Part shown: in pieces, positions 1 to 5,757 of the stretch
Layout: each line of letters begins with the position of its first letter
How positions within the stretch are numbered: the first letter of the stretch is position 1
Source of the DNA: Gemmatimonadota bacterium
GTDB lineage: Bacteria; Gemmatimonadota; Gemmatimonadetes; Gemmatimonadales; Gemmatimonadaceae
Direction of reading: 5' to 3'
NCBI GenBank assembly: GCA_003142495.1
Contig: PLMM01000276.1
Location: forward strand, 1-6,396
DNA length: 6,396 nt
Notes under the pieces: generated by a model
Told to the model about the DNA's origin: nothing
The model's input: the letters and a program-made list of their open reading frames with translations, nothing else
Database searches by the model: none
Translations under genes and position numbers: made by a program

Positions 1-271
1 AATTGTCTTTGGTGGCGTCGTTCATGATGAGGCCGATCACCTTGAACGGCTCGCCGGCATGCACCGCCTTGAGGTAGGTGGTGGTGCTCATGTCGCCGAT
101 CTGCGCGCGGCCCTCGTGCATGGCATTGACCATGTCGGTGCCGGTATCGACCACCAGCATCTTGTCGTCGACGCCGTGCTTCTTGAAGAAGCCCTTCTCC
201 GCGCCGATGAACATCGGCAGATGACCGAAATTATTTCCGATCACCACGTCGAGCTTGGGCAGTTCCGCCAT
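1..271 (-). CDS. ABC-transporter-type substrate-binding protein (NMT1/THI5/SsuA-like), N-terminal part, no signal peptide
   Basis: The first 90 residues are present; the rest lies beyond the left edge. The N-terminus reads like the mature part of NitT/TauT/SsuA-type periplasmic binding proteins: a first beta strand (LDVVIGNNFGHLPMFIG, residues 7-23), then AEKGFFKKHGV (24-34), then a TGTDMVNAM helix and a GRAQIGDMSTTTYLKA segment typical of the ligand-cleft region. The ligand cannot be read from this fragment. The start is fixed: GGGAG lies 8 nt upstream, the hpr stop codon is in the same frame 11 codons upstream, and no ATG, GTG or TTG occurs between. A secretion signal is therefore not encoded, which is odd for a periplasmic binding protein. 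The gene begins 33 bp after hpr on the same strand, so it is probably the operon's last visible member. It could be a cytoplasmic ligand-binding protein or a transporter component with unusual export. Confidence 0.8.
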   Translation of the reverse strand, partial: MAELPKLDVVIGNNFGHLPMFIGAEKGFFKKHGVDDKMLVVDTGTDMVNAMHEGRAQIGDMSTTTYLKAVHAGEPFKVIGLIMNDATKDN

Positions 272-279
272 TGTCTTTA

Positions 280-284
280 CTCCC
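280..284 (-). promoter_or_regulatory. Shine-Dalgarno site of the substrate-binding protein gene
   Basis: GGGAG on the minus strand lies 8 nt before the ATG at 271-269. It decides the start of the signal-less binding protein. The 33-bp gap after hpr shows no terminator hairpin. Confidence 0.65.
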
Positions 285-304
285 GGTTTTTCTAGTCCGC
301 GCCG

Positions 305-1297
305 TCAGGACAGCTTCAGCACCTGCGGATTGACGCAATTCGGCGGCATGCGGCCGTCGATCAGCGCCTGAATGTTGTCGACCACGGTGTTCGCCATCAG
401 GTCGCGCACTTCCATCACCGCGCTGCCGAGATGCGGCGTAAGCACGACGTTCTCACGAGCCACGAGCGCGGCGGGCACCAAGGGCTCCCTCTCGAACACG
501 TCGAGCCCGGCGCCGCCGATCGTCCCCGCCTGGAGCGCCGCGATCAGGTCGTTCTCGTTCACGACATCGCCGCGCGCCGTGTTGATCAGGATCGAGCCCT
601 TCCGCATCTGCGCGAGGCGCGCAGCATTCATCAGATGCCTGGTCTCCGGCGTCGCCGGGCAGTGCAGCGAGACGAAGTCGCTCGCGTTGAGCACCGCCTC
701 GATGCTGTCCTTTCGCTCGGCGCCGAGCGCCTGCGCTTCTGCCTCGCTGAGCGGATACGGATCGTGGTAGATGATCTTCATCCCGAAGCCGAAATGCGCG
801 CGCCGCGCAACTGCGCGCCCAATCCGCCCGATACCGATGAGCCCGAGCGTCTTGCCATGCACCTGCGTCGCGAGCATGTGCGTCGGCCGCCAACCCGTCC
901 ACTTGCCGCTGCGCAACTCGCGCTCCCCTTCGCCAACGCGCCGCGCCGTCGCCAGCATCAGCGTGAGCGCGAGATCGGCCGTATCCTCCGTGAGCACATC
1001 CGGCGTGTTCGTCACGACGACGCCGTTCGCCTTCGCGGCCGCGACATCGATGTTGTTGTAGCCGACACCATAGTTCGCGACGATCCTCGCCTTCCGCCCC
1101 GGCGTCGCGAGCAGCTCGGCGGTGATCTTGTCGGCGACGCAGGGCAGCAGCCCATCCGCCTCACGCATCGCGCGCGCGAGCGCGGCCGCTTCGAGCGGCA
1201 CGTCGCTCGCGTTCAGCTCGACGTCGAACAGCTTCTTCGCGCGCTCCTCAGCCGCAGCCGGGAGCTTGCGCGTGATGACGACTTTCGGCTTCGCCAT
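305..1297 (-). CDS. D-2-hydroxyacid dehydrogenase, probable NADH-dependent hydroxypyruvate/glyoxylate reductase
   Basis: This 330-residue protein is of normal length for the family. In the serine cycle its expected job is reduction of hydroxypyruvate to D-glycerate, between Sga and glycerate kinase; glyoxylate reduction is a likely side activity. Visible elements are NYGVGYNNID (75-84), TEDTADLAL (103-111), the Rossmann motif GIGRIG (155-160), Asp179 at the end of the second dinucleotide-binding strand, Arg242 in NTARGD, Glu271 in FEREP and His289 in TPHLGSA. The Arg/Glu/His spacing matches the catalytic triad of glycerate dehydrogenases. The Asp favours NADH over NADPH by family rule (inference). 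The sequence looks like the GyaR/GhrB branch, not the HprA I recall from Methylobacterium. The ATG is one base after the mtkB stop (TGAGATG) and has no Shine-Dalgarno, so translation is probably coupled. A related 2-ketoacid specificity cannot be excluded. Confidence 0.9.
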   Translation of the reverse strand: MAKPKVVITRKLPAAAEERAKKLFDVELNASDVPLEAAALARAMREADGLLPCVADKITAELLATPGRKARIVANYGVGYNNIDVAAAKANGVVVTNTPDVLTEDTADLALTLMLATARRVGEGERELRSGKWTGWRPTHMLATQVHGKTLGLIGIGRIGRAVARRAHFGFGMKIIYHDPYPLSEAEAQALGAERKDSIEAVLNASDFVSLHCPATPETRHLMNAARLAQMRKGSILINTARGDVVNENDLIAALQAGTIGGAGLDVFEREPLVPAALVARENVVLTPHLGSAVMEVRDLMANTVVDNIQALIDGRMPPNCVNPQVLKLS

Positions 1298-1298
1298 C

Positions 1299-2207
1299 TC
1301 AGGCGAGCACCGGCCGGCGCGCCGGCTTGAGCAGCGCCTGCTTCATCGCGCTCCCGAGCTCCGCCGGACTTGCCGCAACCGTGAGCCCCGAGTTGCGCAT
1401 GATCTCCGCCTTCTCGAGCGCGCTGTCGCCGAACGCCGAGATGATCGCACCCGCGTGCCCCATGCGCCGACCGCGCGGCGCCGACAATCCGGCGACGTAG
1501 CCGACGATCGGCTTCGACATGTTGTCGCGCGCCCACAGCGACGCCTCGGCCTCCTGCGGGCCACCGATCTCGCCGATCATCATCACGGCGTCGGTCTCAT
1601 CGTCGGCCTCGAAGCGCTGCAACATGTCGACGAACGAGCTTCCGTTGATCGGGTCGCCGCCGATGCCCACGCTCGTGCTCACGCCGATCCCGAGCGCCTG
1701 CATCTGCGACGCGGCCTCGTAGCCGAGCGTGCCCGAGCGTGACACGATGCCGACGCGGCCCTTCGTGTAGATGCTCCCCGGCATGATGCCGATCATCGCT
1801 TTGCCCGTGGAGATTACGCCGGCGCAGTTCGGACCGATGAGCGTCGGCTTCCGCTCGCGCGAGTAGCGAAGCATGTACCGCTTCACACGCATCATGTCCT
1901 GTGCGGGAATGCCGTCGGTGATGCAGACGATGAGCTGGATCTCCGCATCCGCCGCTTCCATGATCGCATCAGCGCAGAATGGCGCGGGAACGAAGATGCC
2001 GCTCGCCGTGGCGCCCGTCGCCTTCACCGCCTCCTTCACGGTGTCGTAGACAGGAAGGCCGAGATGCGTGGCGCCGCCTTTCCCCGGCGTCACGCCGGCG
2101 ACGATGTTCGTGCCGTACTCGATCGCCTCCTTCGCGTGGAAGCTCGCCTTGTCTCCCGTGAATCCCTGGAAGACGATCCGCGTATTTTCGTCGACGAGTA
2201 TGCTCAC
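1299..2207 (-). CDS. mtkB: malate-CoA ligase (malate thiokinase) alpha subunit
   Basis: This 302-residue protein is the CoA-binding, phosphohistidine-bearing subunit of the ATP-dependent ligase that converts malate to malyl-CoA in the cytoplasm; MtkA supplies the ATP-grasp half. It shows a CoA-binding Rossmann start ([15 protein letters not shown], 13-27), TPGKGG (40-45), [10 protein letters not shown] (96-105), GPNCAGVIS (125-133), [10 protein letters not shown] (156-165), [10 protein letters not shown] (181-190), GEIGG (212-216) and GHAGAI (250-255), whose His251 is the expected phosphorylated residue. The fold is shared with succinyl-CoA synthetase SucD. Malate activation is inferred from the Mtk-like sequence (for example CAGVIS and the GIMPG stretch) and from the neighbouring malyl-CoA lyase and Sga. 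The start is GTG, overlapping the mtkA stop as GTGA, with GGGAG 8 nt upstream. Confidence 0.92.
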   Translation of the reverse strand: MSILVDENTRIVFQGFTGDKASFHAKEAIEYGTNIVAGVTPGKGGATHLGLPVYDTVKEAVKATGATASGIFVPAPFCADAIMEAADAEIQLIVCITDGIPAQDMMRVKRYMLRYSRERKPTLIGPNCAGVISTGKAMIGIMPGSIYTKGRVGIVSRSGTLGYEAASQMQALGIGVSTSVGIGGDPINGSSFVDMLQRFEADDETDAVMMIGEIGGPQEAEASLWARDNMSKPIVGYVAGLSAPRGRRMGHAGAIISAFGDSALEKAEIMRNSGLTVAASPAELGSAMKQALLKPARRPVLA

Positions 2208-3400
2208 GAGACCTTCTCCCTTACTGTGCGCGTAACCGGCGTGTTGAGTGCCTCGACTGCCTTTTCCGCGGCATCCGCGAGCGTGTCGGCGGTGATGATG
2301 CTCAAGCCGCTATCTCGAAGAATCGCGCGCCCCTGCTCCACATTCGTTCCCGCGAGCCGCGCAACGATCGGCACGGGCACATTCACATCCCTCGCCGCCT
2401 GAATGATTCCCTCGGCCACCCAGTCGCAGCGATTGATACCGGCGAAGATGTTCACCAGCACGCAGCGCACGCGAGGATCGGAGAGCACGAGCCGAAATGC
2501 GGCCGCAACGCGATCCGGAGAGGCGCCGCCGCCGATATCGAGAAAGTTCGCCGGCTGGCCCCCCGCGTGTGTAATCATGTCCATCGTCGCCATGGCGAGT
2601 CCGGCACCATTCACGATACACCCAATCGAGCCCTCGAGCGCGATGTAGTTGAGGCCATGCTTCGCGGCCTCCGCGTCTCGCGGATCTTCCTCGGCGTAGT
2701 CGCGCAGCTCCGCGACCTCGGGACGACGGAAGAGTGCGTTGTCGTCGAACTGCATCTTCGCGTCGAGGGCGAGCACGGCGCCGCTCTCCGTGATCGCGAG
2801 CGGATTGATCTCGACCATCGTCGCGTCGAGATCGCGAAAGGCGCGGTACGCTCCGAGAATCGCCTTCACCGCCTGGTTCATCTCCGATGAGCTGAGGCCG
2901 AGCCCGAACGAGAGCTCGCGCGCCTGAAAGGGCAGCATGCCCACCGCGGGCTCCACCATCTCGCGCAGGATCGTCTGCGGCGATCGCGCGGCAATCTCCT
3001 CGATCTCCATTCCGCCTTCCGGCGCGGCCACGACGCACACGCGCTCCGAACGGCGATCGAGCACGAAGCCGAGATAGATCTCACGCCTGATCGGGACCGC
3101 GACTTCGACGTAGAGTCGATGCACGATCTTCCCCGCGGGCCCCGTCTGGTGCGTGACGAGCTTCTTGCCGAGCAGCTCGGTCGCCGCCGCGCGAACCTCT
3201 TCGAGTGTCGTGCAGAGCTTGATGCCGCCCGCCTTGCCGCGCGCGCCCGAATGGATCTGCGCCTTTACGACCCAGCGCCCGCCACCAATTTCCTCGGCGC
3301 GATAAACGGCCTGGTCGGGCGTATACACCACTCCACCTTTCGGCACAGGAACGCCGAAGCCAGCCAGCAACTCTTTCGCCTGATACTCGTGGATGTCCAT
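2204..3400 (-). CDS. mtkA: malate-CoA ligase (malate thiokinase) beta subunit
   Basis: This 398-residue ATP-grasp subunit partners MtkB to form malyl-CoA from malate, CoA and ATP. It opens with the family signature [12 protein letters not shown] (1-12). It has the nucleotide-binding segment [18 protein letters not shown] (44-61), Mg-binding EINPL (197-201), [14 protein letters not shown] (212-225), [11 protein letters not shown] (264-274), [13 protein letters not shown] (285-297) and [11 protein letters not shown] (316-326). Succinyl-CoA synthetase beta subunits usually carry a GGIVRCD-type version of the last motif; the AGINRCD form matches what I remember of MtkA. Taken with mcl and sga next door, this makes malate the likely substrate. 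A weak GAG-type ribosome site precedes the ATG. The gene is 87 bp downstream of mcl and overlaps mtkB by 4 bp (GTGA). Some succinyl-CoA synthetase activity remains possible. Confidence 0.92.
   Translation of the reverse strand: MDIHEYQAKELLAGFGVPVPKGGVVYTPDQAVYRAEEIGGGRWVVKAQIHSGARGKAGGIKLCTTLEEVRAAATELLGKKLVTHQTGPAGKIVHRLYVEVAVPIRREIYLGFVLDRRSERVCVVAAPEGGMEIEEIAARSPQTILREMVEPAVGMLPFQARELSFGLGLSSSEMNQAVKAILGAYRAFRDLDATMVEINPLAITESGAVLALDAKMQFDDNALFRRPEVAELRDYAEEDPRDAEAAKHGLNYIALEGSIGCIVNGAGLAMATMDMITHAGGQPANFLDIGGGASPDRVAAAFRLVLSDPRVRCVLVNIFAGINRCDWVAEGIIQAARDVNVPVPIVARLAGTNVEQGRAILRDSGLSIITADTLADAAEKAVEALNTPVTRTVREKVS
2216..2220 (-). promoter_or_regulatory. Shine-Dalgarno site of mtkB
   Basis: GGGAG on the minus strand, inside the last codons of mtkA, lies 8 nt before the GTG start of mtkB. 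It supports the GTG start and the 4-bp overlap with mtkA, and would give the alpha subunit its own initiation site as well as coupling. Confidence 0.6.
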
Positions 3401-3487
3401 TGACTGCTCGCTGTGGGTGTCAGCCCGGCGACGTGGAAATATGGAGCCTGCCGTCGCTGGTCGCGCAACGAACGGCCGCTGTACTCA
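3401..3487 (-). other. 87-bp intergenic gap between mcl and mtkA with a possible hairpin
   Basis: This is the only sizeable gap within the minus-strand gene run. It contains an imperfect inverted repeat at 3450-3476 (arms GCCGTCG and CGAACGGC, one bulged base, 12-nt loop). In the direction of transcription the hairpin is followed by a short AT patch (CATATTT) and not a U tract, so it is not a standard terminator. It might be an attenuator or processing hairpin, or chance in GC-rich DNA. The AT patch could be a weak -10 for an internal mtkA promoter, but no good -35 is seen. Confidence 0.3.
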
Positions 3488-4432
3488 TTACCCTTTCTTC
3501 TTCGTGATCTCGCCCGCCATCACGACGATGTTCTGCGCCATCCGCGCCGACGCCGCGTCGATCAGCCTGCCGTCGAGCGATGCCGCGCCCCGCCCCTGCG
3601 CCTCCGCTTCCGTGAGCGCCTCCAGAATCCGCTTCGCCTTCGTCACCTCATCCGCCGACGGAGTGAAGATCTCGTTCGCCAGCTCGATCTGCGTGGGGTG
3701 AATCGCCCACTTTCCCTCGCAGCCGAGAGCGGCAGCGCGGCGCGCGGCGAGCTTGAAGCCGTCCGGATCCTTGAAGTCGCCGAACGGCCCGTCGATCGCG
3801 CGAAGACCATAGGCGCGGCACGCGACGACCATCCGCGAGATGCCGAAGTGCCACTGGTCGCCAGGATAATCCGGATTCAGCCCGCCGATGTTCGTCGTGC
3901 GCGCGCGCACGCTCGCCGCGTAGTCCGCGACGCCGAAGTGCATCGCCTCGAGCCGCTTGCTCGACTGCGCGATCGCCTCGACGTTGGCCATGCCGAGAGC
4001 GGTCTCGATGAGCACCTCGATCCCGATCTTGTGTGGCAGCTTCTTCGAGTCCTCGATCTGCGTGAGCATCGCGTCGACCATGTAGACATCGCTCGGCACG
4101 CCGACCTTCGGAATGAGCACCGTGTCGACGAACTGCCCCGCCTGCTCTACGACGTCGACGACATCGCGATACATGTAGTGCGTGTCGATGCCGTTGATGC
4201 GCACGGAAATTGTCTTGCCGCGCGCGCGCCAATCGATGCTCTTGAGCGCCTCGATGGTGTTGAGGCGCGCCTGTTCCTTGTCGTTCGGTGCAACGGCATC
4301 CTCGAGATCGAGGAAGACGTAGTCCGCCGGACCTTCGGCCGCCTTGGAAAACATCTCCGCGCGCGAGCCCGGAACCGCCAGCTCGCTCCGCTGCAAACGG
4401 AAACGAGCCGGCTCGTACCTGGTAAAGCTCAT
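3488..4432 (-). CDS. mcl: L-malyl-CoA lyase (CitE/HpcH family), short form
   Basis: This 314-residue lyase of the CitE-like TIM-barrel family splits L-malyl-CoA to acetyl-CoA and glyoxylate. Key features are RSELAVPGS (15-23), the LDLEDAVAP motif (41-49) with the CoA/Mg-proximal acidic residues, VRINGIDTHYMYRD (77-90), LIPKVG (106-111), Glu143 in LIETALGMANVEAI, Asp170 in GVADYAAS, GPFGDF (215-220), KWAIHP (241-246) and SLDGRLID (285-292). Glu143 and Asp170 have the 27-residue spacing of the Mg ligands in characterised malyl-CoA lyases. Asp287 in the C-terminal cap is the probable catalytic Asp given by the neighbouring subunit. Residues 185-200 are about 15 residues shorter than the Methylobacterium enzyme as I recall it. 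The ATG overlaps the sga stop (ATGA) with no Shine-Dalgarno, so coupling to sga is likely. Beta-methylmalyl-CoA may also be a substrate. Confidence 0.93.
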   Translation of the reverse strand: MSFTRYEPARFRLQRSELAVPGSRAEMFSKAAEGPADYVFLDLEDAVAPNDKEQARLNTIEALKSIDWRARGKTISVRINGIDTHYMYRDVVDVVEQAGQFVDTVLIPKVGVPSDVYMVDAMLTQIEDSKKLPHKIGIEVLIETALGMANVEAIAQSSKRLEAMHFGVADYAASVRARTTNIGGLNPDYPGDQWHFGISRMVVACRAYGLRAIDGPFGDFKDPDGFKLAARRAAALGCEGKWAIHPTQIELANEIFTPSADEVTKAKRILEALTEAEAQGRGAASLDGRLIDAASARMAQNIVVMAGEITKKKG

Positions 4433-5664
4433 CGAGCGGCTACGGCCGGCTCGCCACGCTTCTCGGCGCTCTTCGCCGCGGGCGCAGAAGGAGTGGCGCC
4501 GCCCGTGCGCCAGTACTCGGACGCCGCGCCGACGCCGCTGCCGGGAACGATCTGCGTCATACCGACATCGCGCATCGACATCTCCGCGCCAGCGATCGCG
4601 CCGAGCAGCATCAGCTCGTTGAGATCGCCGAGATGACCGATGCGGAAGAGCTTACCGGCCATCTGCCCGAGGCCGGCGCCGAGCGCGAGGTTGTACTTCT
4701 TGAAGGCAGTGGAGATGATCTGCGCGCCATCAACGCCGGCGGGCGTCATGATCGCGGAGACGGTGTCGGAGTTCCACTTCGGATCTTTTGCACACAGAGC
4801 AAGCCCCCACGCCTTGGCCGCGGCGCGAACGCCCTCGGCGAGGCGATGGTGGCGCGCGTACACGTTGTCGAGCCCTTCTTCGAGCAGCATGTCGAGCGAC
4901 TCGCGCAATCCGTAGAGGAGCGTGAGCGCGGGCGTGTACGGGAAGTAGCCCGTGGCGTTCGCCTTGATCTGGTCGCCGAAATCGAAGAAGACGCGCGGCA
5001 ACTTCGCGCTCTCGCGACGCGCGAGCGCCTTCTGGCTGACGCCGATCAGTCCGAGCCCTGCGGGAAGCATGAAGCCCTTCTGCGATCCGGTGATCGCGAG
5101 GTCGACGCCCCACTCATCCATGCGGAACTCGAGACTGCCGACCGAGCTCACCCCGTCGACGTAGAGCAGCGCGGGATGCTTCGCGTTGTCGATCGCCTTG
5201 CGCACGGCGGCGATGTTGCTCGTCACGCCCGTGGCGGTTTCGTTGTGCACGACGAGCACGCCCTTGTAGTCGTGCTTCGTGTCGGCGCGGAGCTTCTCCT
5301 CGATCTTCTCCGGCGATGCGCCTTCTCCCCAGGGGATATCGATGATATCTACCTGCAGACCGAGTCGCTGCGCGCAGTCGATGAAGAGGTGGCTGAACTG
5401 GCCGTAGCGCGTGGCGAGCAATTTGTCGCCCGGGCTACAGGTGTTGACGAGTGCCGCCTCCCACATGCCCGTGCCGGTGGCGGCGAACACGAACGGCTGT
5501 CCTTCTGTTGTGCGGAAGACCTTCTTCAGGTCGGGGAATATGCTGAGGGGAAGCTTGGGGAAGACCGGGGACCGATGGTCTTCCATTGCCCGATGCATCG
5601 CATTGAGAACACGGTCGGGAACGTTGGTGGGACCTGGGACAAACAGAAAATTTCGACCGGGCAT
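4429..5664 (-). CDS. sga: serine-glyoxylate aminotransferase (PLP, fold type I, class V)
   Basis: This 411-residue cytoplasmic PLP enzyme transfers the amino group of L-serine to glyoxylate, giving hydroxypyruvate and glycine. From this start it reads MPGRNFLFVPGPTN (1-14), with MEDHRSPVFP (27-36), the PLP-phosphate loop ATGTGMWEA (62-70), HNETATGVTSN (140-150), YVDGVSSVGS (168-177) containing Asp170, the Schiff-base lysine Lys196 in GSQKGFMLPAGLG, GYFPYTPAL (239-247), NSDTVSAI (298-305) and RIGHLGDLNE (341-350), whose Arg341 should bind the substrate carboxylate. HNETATGV and the VPGPTN start fit the serine-glyoxylate branch better than generic alanine-glyoxylate enzymes. A GTG at 5721 would add 19 residues, but the ATG at 5664 has GGAG 8 nt upstream and matches the usual N-terminus. 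Residues 388-411 are an Ala/Pro/Lys-rich tail that looks disordered. It is the first gene of the run and is divergent from glycerate kinase. Confidence 0.95.
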   Translation of the reverse strand: MPGRNFLFVPGPTNVPDRVLNAMHRAMEDHRSPVFPKLPLSIFPDLKKVFRTTEGQPFVFAATGTGMWEAALVNTCSPGDKLLATRYGQFSHLFIDCAQRLGLQVDIIDIPWGEGASPEKIEEKLRADTKHDYKGVLVVHNETATGVTSNIAAVRKAIDNAKHPALLYVDGVSSVGSLEFRMDEWGVDLAITGSQKGFMLPAGLGLIGVSQKALARRESAKLPRVFFDFGDQIKANATGYFPYTPALTLLYGLRESLDMLLEEGLDNVYARHHRLAEGVRAAAKAWGLALCAKDPKWNSDTVSAIMTPAGVDGAQIISTAFKKYNLALGAGLGQMAGKLFRIGHLGDLNELMLLGAIAGAEMSMRDVGMTQIVPGSGVGAASEYWRTGGATPSAPAAKSAEKRGEPAVAAR

Positions 5665-5672
5665 GTGCGACG

Positions 5673-5676
5673 CTCC
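5673..5676 (-). promoter_or_regulatory. Shine-Dalgarno site that sets the sga start
   Basis: GGAG on the minus strand lies 8 nt before the ATG at 5664-5662. It favours this start over the in-frame GTG at 5721-5719, which lacks such a site and would prepend residues with no family counterpart. Confidence 0.7.
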
Positions 5677-5684
5677 AAGAAAAA

Positions 5685-5709
5685 GTTCGTTCAGTTCGAA
5701 TTTCGGAAC
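5685..5709. promoter_or_regulatory. GTTC-repeat / imperfect palindrome, possible operator
   Basis: GTTCG occurs at 5685-5689 and 5694-5698, with an overlapping GTTCA at 5689-5693. The inverted form CGGAAC lies at 5704-5709. Together 5694-5709 forms a GTTC-N8-GAAC imperfect dyad. Its place in a 93-bp divergent region suggests a regulator binding site, for example for a LysR-type or GntR-type regulator of C1 or glyoxylate genes. The regulator's identity is guesswork, and a dyad this short could be chance. Confidence 0.3.
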
Positions 5710-5757
5710 ACATTGTCGCACTCGCGCGGCGCGCGCGGATACGCAATCTTACGATCG

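Larger units (their letters stand above)
5665..5757. promoter_or_regulatory. divergent sga / glycerate kinase control region
   Basis: These 93 bp separate two divergent genes of the same pathway, so promoters for both must lie here or overlap coding sequence. The part near sga is AT-richer. The part near the kinase is a CpG alternation (5723-5737), followed by ATACGCAATCTTACGAT. Candidate sigma-70 elements are weak: TTGTCG at 5713-5718 with GATACG at 5738-5743 for the kinase (19-bp spacing). I cannot place either promoter firmly. No Shine-Dalgarno precedes the kinase ATG, so a leaderless or very short-leader transcript is possible. Confidence 0.5.

Noticed and set aside
272..304. Operon boundary between hpr and the binding-protein gene
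   Set aside because: The gap is only 33 bp, on the same strand, with no hairpin or convincing promoter.
431..1330. Long plus-strand open frame opposite the reductase gene
   Set aside because: Its translation is Arg/His-rich and without a domain, as expected from the antisense of a high-GC gene; the minus strand holds a full set of dehydrogenase motifs.
2204..3400. Annotation of mtkA and mtkB as succinyl-CoA synthetase sucC and sucD
   Set aside because: The fold is shared, but the AGINRCD and CAGVIS motif forms and the mcl/sga context favour malate-CoA ligase. Side activity cannot be excluded.
3450..3476. Rho-independent terminator after mcl
   Set aside because: The stem is short and bulged, and no T-run follows in the direction of transcription.
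3413..4636. 407-codon plus-strand open frame opposite mcl
   Set aside because: Very Arg-rich and low in recognisable motifs. It spans the mcl gene, the mcl-mtkA gap and the end of sga, which fits a stop-poor shadow frame.
5665..5721. Upstream GTG start for sga, giving a 430-residue protein
   Set aside because: The extra 19 residues have no family counterpart, and the ATG at 5664 has a well-spaced GGAG.
5721..5738. CpG-alternating tract as a hairpin or Z-DNA element
   Set aside because: Alternating CG self-pairs trivially and is common in DNA of this composition; no independent support.
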